From Halorussus amylolyticus (GTDB lineage: Archaea; Halobacteriota; Halobacteria; Halobacteriales; Haladaptataceae): 64,000 nucleotides of DNA. Every line of letters starts with the position of its first letter. The stretch's first letter is position 1. Both the position numbers and the translations under genes were made by a program. The notes beneath the pieces are model-generated. The model worked only from the letters and a program-made list of their open reading frames with translations. It was not told where the DNA came from and did not search any database. Shown here piece by piece: positions 34,165 to 41,370 of this stretch. The DNA lies in NCBI RefSeq assembly GCF_004143485.2, contig NZ_ML974132.1:62001-126000 (forward strand), in the 5' to 3' direction.

Positions 34165-35064
34165 ATGGGGGACATCGACGTCGCAATCGGCGTGGACGCG
34201 GACTGCGTGGCGGGATGGCTCGGGTCGTACGGCGGCGCGGACTCGCCCGCCGACCTCTCTCGCGGCCTGTCGGCTGGCAACGAGGGCATCCCGCGGATGC
34301 TCGAACTGTTCGAGAGCGAGGACATCGAAACGTCGTGGTACGTGCCGGGCCACACCATCGAGACGTTCCGCGAGAACGTCGAGGCGATTGCGGCGGGCGG
34401 GCACGAAATCGGCATCCACGGCTACTCACACGAGAATCCGACCGACCTCTCGCGCGAGCAGGAGGCCGCGATAATCGAGGCCTCAATCGACCTCGTGGAG
34501 GACGTGACCGGCGACCGGCCGGTCGGCCACCGCGCGAGCTGGTGGGAGTTCAGCGAGAACACGCCCGACCTCGTCGAGGAGTACGACTTCCTCTACGACA
34601 GCAGCCTGATGGAGCGACAGTTCGAACCGGGATACATGCGGAAGGGCGACGAGTGGAAGCGCATCGACTACGACGAGGACCCCGAGACGTGGATGGAGCC
34701 GTATCAGTACGGCGAGGAGACCGACGTGGTCGAGATTCCGATAAGCTGGTACCGCGACGATATCCCGCCGATGCTGTTCATCAAACAGCCAATCTACCAC
34801 GCGGGGTACAAGGACCCCGAGATGATGTACGAGCAGTACTACAAGCCGCAGTTCGACTACCTCTACAATCGGCGCGGGGCCGGGGTCTACACCTTCACCA
34901 TCCACCCCGACATCCACGGCCTGCCCCACATGATTCGGCATCTCGAAGAGTTCATCACGTACGTCAAGGGCCACGAGAACGCCGAGTTCCGGACGCTCGA
35001 AACCATCGCCCGGAAGTACGACGACGACCCCTCGGTGTACGAGACTGAGGGGCAGTATATTTAG
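34165..35064 (+). CDS. polysaccharide deacetylase/cyclic-imidase-like protein
   Basis: A 299-aa NodB-homology protein. The metal triad is visible: Asp13 (GVDADCVAGW), His85 and His89 (EIGIHGYSHEN). Spacing matches the PgdA/PuuE branch, which includes imidases and allantoinase-like enzymes as well as peptidoglycan deacetylases. There is no signal peptide, so cytoplasmic small-molecule turnover is more likely than cell-wall work. It overlaps the FAH-family gene tail-to-tail by 4 nt. With the BKACE and FAH genes it may be part of a small catabolic set, which is inference. Confidence 0.85.
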   Translation: MGDIDVAIGVDADCVAGWLGSYGGADSPADLSRGLSAGNEGIPRMLELFESEDIETSWYVPGHTIETFRENVEAIAAGGHEIGIHGYSHENPTDLSREQEAAIIEASIDLVEDVTGDRPVGHRASWWEFSENTPDLVEEYDFLYDSSLMERQFEPGYMRKGDEWKRIDYDEDPETWMEPYQYGEETDVVEIPISWYRDDIPPMLFIKQPIYHAGYKDPEMMYEQYYKPQFDYLYNRRGAGVYTFTIHPDIHGLPHMIRHLEEFITYVKGHENAEFRTLETIARKYDDDPSVYETEGQYI

Positions 35065-35810
35065 TCCGCAGTTCTCTCGGGGGTCGCGACCGTACCGGGG
35101 TCGGTGACTGTGTTCCGGAGCGTCCCCACGCCCTCGTAGGTGATTTCGACCTCGTCGCCGGGTTCGAGGAGTCCGGGATTCGCCGGGCTACCGAACGCGA
35201 TTACGTCGCCCGGTCGGAGCGTGAATCGCTCGGAGAGGTAGGCGACGATTTCGTAGGGGTCGAACAGCATCAGTTCGGTGTTGGCGTCCTGTCGGCGCTC
35301 GCCCGCGACGTCGGTGTGCATATCGAGCGCGGTCGGGTCCACGTCGGTCTCTATCCACGGGCCGAGCGGTCCCGACCCGTCGAACGCCTTCCGGGCGGTT
35401 CGGCCCTGCTGGTCGAGCGCGTCCACGTCGTTCAGAATCGTGTAGCCTCGGACTTTCTCGGCGACCTCCTCGGGCGCGAGGTTTCGGCATCGCTCGCCGA
35501 CGACCGCCGCCAGTTCTCCGGCGTAGGTGAGTTCGTCGGTGAATTCGGGATACGGAATCTCCTCGCCATGGGCGCGGAGCGCGGCCGGGGGCTTGATGAA
35601 GAAGTCGGGTTCGTCCGGGCGCTCGTACTCCATCTGGTCGATGGTCTCGGCGTAGTTGCGCCCCACGCAGTAGAGCGCGGTGGGTTCGCAGGGCGGCAGG
35701 AGTCGGCCGTCGCGGCCGACCTCGTAGCGCCCGTCGTCGGTGTGCAGGATTCCGTCCTCGTACCGGCCCGAGACCGGGCCGTCGGGGGTCAGCAGGCGTG
35801 CGAGTCGCAT
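35061..35810 (-). CDS. fumarylacetoacetate hydrolase (FAH) family protein
   Basis: A 249-aa FAH-fold protein, usually hydrolysing or decarboxylating diketo-acids in aromatic catabolism. YCVGRNYAETIDQM, the metal segment TYAGELAAVVGERC and ILNDVDALDQQGR correspond to the family core. The first of the two glutamates usual in this segment (consensus YE-x-EL) appears as Ala, while the second Glu and the later Asp are present, so activity is uncertain. C-terminal GDVIAFGSPANPG and GDEVEITYEGVGTL are normal. Convergent with the deacetylase. Confidence 0.88.
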   Translation of the reverse strand: MRLARLLTPDGPVSGRYEDGILHTDDGRYEVGRDGRLLPPCEPTALYCVGRNYAETIDQMEYERPDEPDFFIKPPAALRAHGEEIPYPEFTDELTYAGELAAVVGERCRNLAPEEVAEKVRGYTILNDVDALDQQGRTARKAFDGSGPLGPWIETDVDPTALDMHTDVAGERRQDANTELMLFDPYEIVAYLSERFTLRPGDVIAFGSPANPGLLEPGDEVEITYEGVGTLRNTVTDPGTVATPERTAD

Positions 35811-35915
35811 GGTCGGTGTTCGGAGGTGGCCGGGAAAGGCGTATCGACTGGGGAAAAGAAGTCGTCCGAGAGTGTCGAGCGGAAGTGTTGAGCGCGGTCG
35901 TCAGACCTCGCTCGC

Positions 35916-36245
35916 TCAGTCGTCGTCCATCCGGAGTTCGACTTCGAACTCGTAGTCGCTGTCCACCGGGACGAACGCCGGGTCCGGCTCCTCGACCGTC
36001 GGCGAGTCGGCGTCGAGCGCGACCAGGTCCTCGTCGGGACCGACGCGGGCGCTCGCGTGCGTGAAGAACTTCGTGTTCCACTTGAGCGTCACTCGGACGC
36101 GGCCCGCATCGATGTCGCCGGTCCACGCGCCCTCGCCCGCGGTCACGTCGTCGAGCGCCATCGGCTCGCCGTCGAGCAGGACGGTCAGCTCCTCGGCGAG
36201 CGACTCGCTGGCGTGCATGTCGCCGAGAATGTCCCAGTAGCTCAT
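35916..36245 (-). CDS. conserved haloarchaeal hypothetical protein
   Basis: A 109-aa acidic, beta-rich soluble protein (starts MSYWDILGDMHASESLAEEL, ends FEVELRMDDD). There is no motif I recognise. It starts inside the stop of a 48-aa reading frame upstream (ATGA overlap), a sign of coupled translation. Confidence 0.65.
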   Translation of the reverse strand: MSYWDILGDMHASESLAEELTVLLDGEPMALDDVTAGEGAWTGDIDAGRVRVTLKWNTKFFTHASARVGPDEDLVALDADSPTVEEPDPAFVPVDSDYEFEVELRMDDD

Positions 36246-36388
36246 CGGGTCTCGACCTCCGGCGAGTCGCTGACGGTGTGCGTTCGACGCTTCGGTTCGA
36301 GGTCGCGCGTCACGGCAGGGCGTCGATTTGGTGTCGGTTCGGCCTGTCGTTCGGGGCTTTCAAGACCCCGTGCATCGTTGTCGGTCAT
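36242..36388 (-). CDS. small Arg-rich protein (48 aa), translationally coupled
   Basis: 48 aa beginning MTDNDARGLESPERQAEPTP and ending VSDSPEVETR. It is rich in Pro, Arg and Glu with no predicted fold, so probably disordered. Its stop overlaps the next ATG (ATGA). A hairpin with one bulge lies just upstream (36418-36448), again before the promoter. Reality depends mainly on this gene coupling. Confidence 0.45.
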   Translation of the reverse strand: MTDNDARGLESPERQAEPTPNRRPAVTRDLEPKRRTHTVSDSPEVETR

Positions 36389-36417
36389 GCTTCCGTACCT
36401 TAGCTACGGAGGCTCAC

Positions 36418-36448
36418 GCGGACCCGATGTGCCAGCATCGGGGTCCGC
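36418..36448. repeat. imperfect inverted repeat before the small Arg-rich gene
   Basis: GCGGACCC then GATG pair with CATC, one bulged G, then GGGTCCGC; 6-nt loop. It lies 30 nt upstream of the ATG, in the same place relative to the promoter as the other hairpins. Confidence 0.5.
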
Positions 36449-36531
36449 TTTTGCGATGGACCCATCAGAGAGCGACGAGTCCGCGATTTTGTCTCCGTGT
36501 TAGAGAACATATCAGGGGATACTAATAAATC

Positions 36532-36553
36532 TAGCGTATCGTACGATACGCTA
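36532..36553. promoter_or_regulatory. 22-bp perfect palindrome, candidate operator
   Basis: TAGCGTATCGT followed by its exact complement, placed 2 nt after the TATA-like CTAATAAATC (36521-36531). If that box is used, transcription would start near the right half, so a bound dimer would block it. It lies 74 nt upstream of the first of three winged-helix genes. Confidence 0.65.
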
Positions 36554-36626
36554 TGGTGTGTTGTAGAACTCACTGCCGCGCCAGAACCAATCAGACTAAC
36601 ATCCTAATAAGTATGTACGAACTCAG

Positions 36627-36899
36627 ATGCGACGGCCACGGGTGGACTGGATGACGCGCGCAGATGATGCGATTCTGGAGTTCTTACTGAACGAAGGAAA
36701 TCGACCACTCAACGCAACTCCCGCCGTCGTTCAGGCCAATATCAATTATGAAATCTCTCACGTGAGAAATCGCCTCCGTGAGTTGCACTCCGCGGGATTA
36801 GTCGAGTACTACGATGAAGATCGGGGAATTTACCGGATAACGGAGAAAGGACGGGCGTATCTCGCTGGTGAGATTGACGCCGAGGAACTCGAAAAATAG
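36627..36899 (+). CDS. winged-helix protein 1 of 3 (phiH1 repressor-like)
   Basis: A 90-aa winged-helix protein beginning MRRPRVDWMTRADDAILEFL, with the recognition helix in YEISHVRNRLRELHSAGLVE and the wing YRITEKGRAYLAGEIDAEEL. This is the phage phiH1-repressor-like family of haloarchaea. It is followed by two paralogues; the next starts inside this gene's stop (TAGTG). AT-rich composition compared with the chromosome. It may bind the palindrome at 36532. Confidence 0.85.
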   Translation: MRRPRVDWMTRADDAILEFLLNEGNRPLNATPAVVQANINYEISHVRNRLRELHSAGLVEYYDEDRGIYRITEKGRAYLAGEIDAEELEK

Positions 36900-37171
36900 T
36901 GAGTGAAATGCGCCCGCGTGTCTCGTGGATGAATCAGACGGACGACTACATTCTGGAGATATTGGATGAGTCTGATTTGATTCTCTCACCATCTATTATC
37001 GCGGTCAATCTCGATTACACGAGGAACTGGGTTTCTAAGAGACTGGGGAAACTGCGCGAAGCCGGTCTTGTAGAACGGCTCAACGAAGGCCACTACCGGA
37101 TAACCGAGAAGGGTCGGGAGTATCTCGCTGGTGAGATTGAGGCGGATGAATTAGAGCCCAGCGATGGGTAG
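36899..37171 (+). CDS. winged-helix protein 2 of 3 (phiH1 repressor-like)
   Basis: 90 aa from the GTG at 36899, which overlaps the previous stop by one base (ATG at 36908 is an alternative). Features: MRPRVSWMNQTDDYILEIL, TRNWVSKRLGKLREAGLVER and HYRITEKGREYLAGEIEADE. It keeps the family start (R-P-R-V-x-W-M-x-x-x-D-D), winged helix and AGE(I/L)-D/E tail. It is distinct in the recognition helix, so it may bind a different site. Co-transcribed with the first copy. Confidence 0.83.
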   Translation: MSEMRPRVSWMNQTDDYILEILDESDLILSPSIIAVNLDYTRNWVSKRLGKLREAGLVERLNEGHYRITEKGREYLAGEIEADELEPSDG

Positions 37172-37256
37172 CCGTCTGTCAAGAGGCGTAGCGAGGAAGC
37201 GACTTCTGATTTGAAAAACCGAGGATGATAAAAATGAGAAGTCTATAGGGCAGAGT

Positions 37257-37523
37257 ATGCGAAAACCCGGCGATTGGATGCAACTTCCTATTGACGAGCG
37301 TATTCTTGAGGCGCTCGAATCGTCGGGGATGATTCTCTCGCCAGCAGTGATTGCGAAAAACATCGAGAAGAGTCGAGACGAAGTGAACCGTCGGCTGTCG
37401 GTTCTTGTGGATTATGGGTTTGTGGAGCGAGTCGAGCGCGGTTACTACGTTGTGAGTGAGAGAGGTGAGCAGTATCTCGCTGGCGAGCTTGACGCGGAGG
37501 AACTAAAGTCCGAAGAGGAATAG
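37257..37523 (+). CDS. winged-helix protein 3 of 3 (phiH1 repressor-like)
   Basis: 88 aa: MRKPGDWMQLPIDERILEAL, SRDEVNRRLSVLVDYGFVER and VVSERGEQYLAGELDAEELK. It is the most divergent copy, with an 85-nt gap to the previous gene, in which GATGATAAAAATGAG provides a possible promoter. The three copies share layout but differ most in the recognition helix. No integrase is seen next to them. Confidence 0.82.
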   Translation: MRKPGDWMQLPIDERILEALESSGMILSPAVIAKNIEKSRDEVNRRLSVLVDYGFVERVERGYYVVSERGEQYLAGELDAEELKSEEE

Positions 37524-37605
37524 GTCATACTGAATCCCGATACGACCAACAAGGAGATCTTCGTTCTCGGAGCGCCAAACTTTCATCCCGTCCTGCACTT
37601 ATTGG

Positions 37606-38517
37606 CTACCAATAAACGGCGATAGGATGGATGACAATTGAACGGCCGCTAATTAGTAAGTCTTCATCCTCCATTTGAATGCCAATACCTTCGGCAGTTT
37701 CTTCCCAGTCATCTTGCCAATCAGTGGATTCCTGATCCTCAAAGTATCTGCCCATGATATTTGAGGCCCGTATTGGATCCCATTCTTCGTTTCTTGATAT
37801 TCTCTCATCCACTCTTCCGAACAATACATAGTCTTTCTCTTCGAAAAATGCGTCTCTGTGAGGAACCTCGAATTTCCCTCGATCTAAGAGGGTTACAGCC
37901 GAGGTGTCTTGACACTGTATTCTTATTGGTACGCTTTCTCCAATGAGTTCCTCAGCCAAATCTCGGAAAATATCTCCGACTTGATATAGAGCGCTTAGTG
38001 CCTCTGCATCAGTGGAGTCATCTGGGTTCTCTCTGCTACCTGGAATATCGTCAGGATCCGGTATCTCTGATTCCTCCTCTTCATCAGTAAGATTTGCTTC
38101 TGTGACGGATTGCGCTGTCTCTTCATCAATTAAATTGAACAACGCTTTGATAGCAATCTCTATTTTGTAAAGAGACATCGGAGTAAATTTCCCACTGATT
38201 CTTACTACGTCCCCTCTGGCAACTTCTCTAGGGTCCGGGTTATCGTGAATCGGGATTTCTTCTTCCTCTAGTTTTTCTAAGAGACGCTCAAATCGATAGG
38301 GGGCAGTAGCACTCATTTGGGTCTCTGTACTATTTAGCGATCTTGAAGTCCGAGAACCTTTTATCACTTCAATATTACCCCCGCCACTATTTTCAGTTTC
38401 GTCCTCAGACACGTCTACTATTTCCTGAGGCTTGCCTTCCCCTAGCGATGACAGATGACTATTCACACTTATGTCATCGAGGTACACGAACTCCCTCAAA
38501 TTGTCCGGCATATCCAT
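37606..38517 (-). CDS. DUF6414-like protein on an AT-rich island
   Basis: A 303-aa soluble protein. The N-terminal LREFVYLDDISVNSHLSSLGEGKPQEI matches the Y-L-D-x-x-S-V-x-S-x-L pattern of the DUF6414 family, known mainly from bacteria and of unknown function. An acidic linker (about 135-170) separates it from a C-terminal domain with VPIRIQCQDTSAVTLLDRGKFEV and DYVLFGRVDERISR. Codon use is strikingly AT-rich compared with genes on either side, a sign of recent transfer. It points toward, and is convergent with, the three winged-helix genes. Confidence 0.72.
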   Translation of the reverse strand: MDMPDNLREFVYLDDISVNSHLSSLGEGKPQEIVDVSEDETENSGGGNIEVIKGSRTSRSLNSTETQMSATAPYRFERLLEKLEEEEIPIHDNPDPREVARGDVVRISGKFTPMSLYKIEIAIKALFNLIDEETAQSVTEANLTDEEEESEIPDPDDIPGSRENPDDSTDAEALSALYQVGDIFRDLAEELIGESVPIRIQCQDTSAVTLLDRGKFEVPHRDAFFEEKDYVLFGRVDERISRNEEWDPIRASNIMGRYFEDQESTDWQDDWEETAEGIGIQMEDEDLLISGRSIVIHPIAVYW

Positions 38518-38801
38518 TACTTAACATAACAGGCAAATAACGTTGACGGTGACCTGTACACTTAATGCAAGGGCGGAGACAGACCTCACTCGCGCGCCAC
38601 ACCACGACATCTTCGAGCGCCGCGCACAGGCCGAGCAGGGTCAGGCCCGCCCCGACTGCCGGGTCGTGTCGTGGAAGTCCTTCTTCGACTCGTTGATGAT
38701 GAAGCCGCAAACTCACAGATGGACTTTTCGGGTTAGACGAACGCCCCAAGCTAAGTACTTCAGTTTGGCAAAAACGGCGAAAAATATCCGTAATTTTGGA
38801 A
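38518..38801. other. degenerate gene remnants between island and tRNA
   Basis: Short coding-looking fragments in different minus-strand frames with stops between them and no full gene. It holds the Yip1 copy. Composition shifts from AT-rich to normal here, so an island boundary is likely. Confidence 0.5.
38574..38624 (-). pseudogene. 51-bp inverted copy of part of the Yip1 gene
   Basis: Identical to 21181-21231 at 50 of 51 positions in reverse complement, encoding AALEDVVVWRASEVCLR. The surrounding minus-strand frame continues but is not a complete gene; the upstream segment reads in another frame (FIINESKKDFHDTTRQSG). A gene remnant or a recombination scar next to the tRNA. Confidence 0.8.
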
Positions 38802-38872
38802 TGGGACCGCTGAGATTCGAACTCAGGTCCTACCGACCCCATCGGCAGAGGATACCACTACCCTACGGTCCC
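38802..38872 (-). tRNA. tRNA-Pro (GGG)
   Basis: The 71-nt cloverleaf reads GGGACCG...CGGTCCC plus discriminator A for the 7-bp acceptor stem. The T arm is CTGAG-TTCGAAT-CTCAG. The anticodon stem TGCCG/CGGTA encloses ATGGGGT, giving anticodon GGG. No CCA is encoded. The D arm is GGGT/ATCC. Its 3' end faces the AT-rich island, the usual side for integration. Confidence 0.92.
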
Positions 38873-38930
38873 GCGACGCGCCGTCGCGTGCAATTCGAAG
38901 AAAGCGCGTCCCCGAGTTAAGCGCTTCGTT

Positions 38931-40004
38931 TCACTCCGCGCCGTCGCCGTCGCGCGGAACCACGAGGTCGCCGTCGTCTCGGACCGCGAGACTCGCCAGC
39001 GCGTCGTTCTCGTAGGCCGCGACGCCGTGCATCCGCCCGAGGACGTAGCCGTCGTGGTCGGACTCGACCGTGGCCTTCCGGTCGCCGTGCGGGGTCACGA
39101 TGTCCGCGATTACGTCACCCTCCGCAATCACGTCGCCCGCGCTCACGCGGTGGCGCGCGAGGCCGGGCGTGTCCGTGTGCGGGTGGACCGCGCGCTTGAC
39201 CGGATAGCTGACCGGCGCGTCGAAGCCGACCGCGTCGGGGTCCGAGTCGCCGGGAAGCATCCCGAGGTGGCGCATGACGTTCCGCAGGCCCGTGACTCCG
39301 GCCGCGCGAATCTCCTCGTCCACGACCTCGTGGCCGCCCAACTCCGCAGTAAAGGCCGGGATGCCCGCCTCGTTCAGCGCCGCGCCCGCGGTCGAGCGTT
39401 GGAGGTTCTGCTCGGTGTACTCCTCGGCGGCGTACTCGTTCACGACCGGCATCCCGAAGGCGTCCACGAGGCCTTCGAGGTCGGCCGCGAGGTCGCGCGC
39501 TTCGTCCTCCGTTCGATGTTCGCCGAACAGGACTCGGTCCCGAATCGAGAACGGCACCGACCCGACGTGGGCGGTGTGGAGGTCCACGAGCGCGTCGGCC
39601 GAGTCGGCGAACGCGTCGTAGATTCGGCCGTCGATGACCTCTTGGACCTTCGGCGGGCGGGAACTCTCGGCGTCGTGGTCCGGAAAGTAGCGGTTCGGGT
39701 CGTCGCCGTCGTAGTAGGAGGTCCGGGAGGTCTGGCGAAGCCCCGCGGGGTTGAGATTCGGGAGACAGACCACGGTGCCCCGGAGTTCGCCCGCGAGGTC
39801 GTCGGTCATCGCGTCCTGCGCGACCGCGAGGCCCGTGACCTCGTTGCCGTGGATGGCGGCCGTAATCCAGAGCGTCGGGCCGTCTTGCTCGCCCTCCGCA
39901 ATGAGGACAGGGAGGCGTTCGGGCGTTCCGGTGGGGAGGTCGGTCACGTCGAGCCACCCCGAGACGAGTTCGCCGGGTTCGGATTCCGCGGTTCCGAGTT
40001 GCAT
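38931..40004 (-). CDS. succinylglutamate desuccinylase/aspartoacylase family deacylase
   Basis: A 357-aa zinc deacylase. Zn ligands are visible in AAIHGNEVTGLAVAQ (His and Glu) and LVDLHTAHVG (second His). NLNPAGLRQTSRTSYYDGDDPNRYFP carries substrate-binding residues. The C-terminal third is a beta-rich lid typical of the M14-like AstE/AspA group. ATG at 40004 is preferred over an upstream GTG at 40019. The natural substrate may be an N-acyl amino acid. Divergent from the Mrr-domain protein. Confidence 0.88.
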   Translation of the reverse strand: MQLGTAESEPGELVSGWLDVTDLPTGTPERLPVLIAEGEQDGPTLWITAAIHGNEVTGLAVAQDAMTDDLAGELRGTVVCLPNLNPAGLRQTSRTSYYDGDDPNRYFPDHDAESSRPPKVQEVIDGRIYDAFADSADALVDLHTAHVGSVPFSIRDRVLFGEHRTEDEARDLAADLEGLVDAFGMPVVNEYAAEEYTEQNLQRSTAGAALNEAGIPAFTAELGGHEVVDEEIRAAGVTGLRNVMRHLGMLPGDSDPDAVGFDAPVSYPVKRAVHPHTDTPGLARHRVSAGDVIAEGDVIADIVTPHGDRKATVESDHDGYVLGRMHGVAAYENDALASLAVRDDGDLVVPRDGDGAE

Positions 40005-40113
40005 ACTCGGAGGTGTCACGGCGAGGGTAAAAAGATGGGTTTGGCGGTAGACGCAACCCCGGATTCGCCGGAGAGACGGTGCGGATTCGCCGGGAGAACT
40101 GACCCGAATTCGA

Positions 40114-40151
40114 CCGAGGGCGGGCGGTCGCGTGCGACCGCCCGCCCTCGG
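40114..40151. repeat. perfect inverted repeat, 18-bp arms, before the Mrr-domain gene
   Basis: Arms 40114-40131 and 40134-40151 around two bases. The box A TTTTTTATA follows at 40167-40176, and the flanking genes diverge. Confidence 0.9.
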
Positions 40152-40225
40152 AGGCGCGGTGGGCGATGTTTTTTATAGGGGGACTGAGGATATGAATCCG
40201 AACAGCGTCCCCGCGGTGAGTATCC

Positions 40226-41245
40226 ATGTTGCAGGGAATGGACCAATCCGAATTCGGGCAGTTCGTGGCGGCCCTCTGGGAGCAGCAGGGCTGGCAGACG
40301 ACGGTCAAGCGCGACGGCGAGAAGACGTTCGTCGCGGTCCAGAAGCCACAGGCCGGAGAGGAGGGTCTCCTCTGGGCGGTTCCGGCCTCGAAGGGCGAGG
40401 TCGGCGGCAAGCAGGTCCAGCAGTTCGCGTCGCTCTGCCAGCAGTACGAGGTGGACGAGGCGGCCATCGTCTCGGCTGGACAGATGTCCGACCACGCCGA
40501 GAAGGTCGCAGCCGGAACCAAAATCCAACTCCTCGACGGCGAGAAGGTGCAGCGCTTCCTCCAGCGCCGGGACCTGACCGACCTCGTCGAGAAGTACGGT
40601 GACGGCGACACCGCGGGGGACGGTGCGGCCGGCGGAGACGAGTCCGGCGACTCGCCCCTCGACCGATTCGCCCCGCTCCGCAAGCGCGTCGGCTCACTCG
40701 TCGGGAGTCTCGGAACGAAGGGACTCGCGATTGCGGCCGTCCTCGTCGTCGCGGTGGTCGCGGTCGGCTTCCTCGGCGGGCCGTCGATTCCGTTCCTCGG
40801 CGGCGGGGGAGACGGTATCTCGGCCGAATCTGCGTCGCCCGACGACGCCAACGCCACGCTATCGGTGGCGTGGAACGCCGAACTGAAAGACGCCATCGAC
40901 CCCAACGAGACCGACAATTTGGCCTACCCCGCGCCCGAGGGCCAGCAGTTCGTCGTCGTCCGGATGAGCATCAACAACACCGGTGAGGACCGCGCCCCCT
41001 TGAAGCAGGCCGCGTTCAAGTACCGGGCCAACGGGACGACCTACGAGAACGAGACGTTCCGCGACCACGACGGCTTCGTGGACTTCCCGATGGGTCCGGG
41101 CGAGAACCGGGTCGTCTGGACCGCGTTCGCGGTTCCGGAGGGCGAGACCGGCACCCTGTTCTACGACCAGAACGAGACCGCCGGAACCACGGCGGTCGAG
41201 TTCGAGCGCGACACCGCCATCTCGACCAACGTGACCGAACAGTGA
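40226..41245 (+). CDS. membrane protein with degenerate Mrr-like domain and DUF4352-like domain
   Basis: A 339-aa protein. Residues 1-115 resemble the restriction-endonuclease-like Mrr domain (FVAALWEQQGWQTTVKRDG, QYEVDEAAIVSAGQMSDHAE). However, the catalytic D...QxK pattern is not clear (AVQKPQAGEEGLLWAVPAS), so nuclease activity is doubtful. A Gly/Asp linker precedes one membrane helix (GLAIAAVLVVAVVAVGFLGG, about 165-185). The external C-terminal half has VVVRMSINNTGEDRAPLKQAAF, as in DUF4352 beta-sandwich domains. So it seems a surface protein with a cytoplasmic DNA/ligand-binding relic. Confidence 0.75.
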   Translation: MLQGMDQSEFGQFVAALWEQQGWQTTVKRDGEKTFVAVQKPQAGEEGLLWAVPASKGEVGGKQVQQFASLCQQYEVDEAAIVSAGQMSDHAEKVAAGTKIQLLDGEKVQRFLQRRDLTDLVEKYGDGDTAGDGAAGGDESGDSPLDRFAPLRKRVGSLVGSLGTKGLAIAAVLVVAVVAVGFLGGPSIPFLGGGGDGISAESASPDDANATLSVAWNAELKDAIDPNETDNLAYPAPEGQQFVVVRMSINNTGEDRAPLKQAAFKYRANGTTYENETFRDHDGFVDFPMGPGENRVVWTAFAVPEGETGTLFYDQNETAGTTAVEFERDTAISTNVTEQ

Positions 41246-41370
41246 ACGCGGGCCGAGCGGCCGTCACGCAGAGCGGTGGACGCTACCGAAACGACGCCCG
41301 CGAGACCGTGGTAAACGTAGACATACTCATCCGGGCAAGGCTTTTGCCGCGTCCGACCTAACCTCGGCGT

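Noticed and set aside
36389-38801. attachment-site direct repeat of the tRNA-Pro 3' end
   Set aside because: I looked for a second copy of the last 20 nt of the tRNA on the far side of the island and saw none, so a clean integrated element is not shown.
38474-38842. intact minus-strand gene of 122 aa next to the tRNA
   Set aside because: Runs through the tRNA and the Yip1 remnant; low-quality composition, so treated as degenerate sequence.
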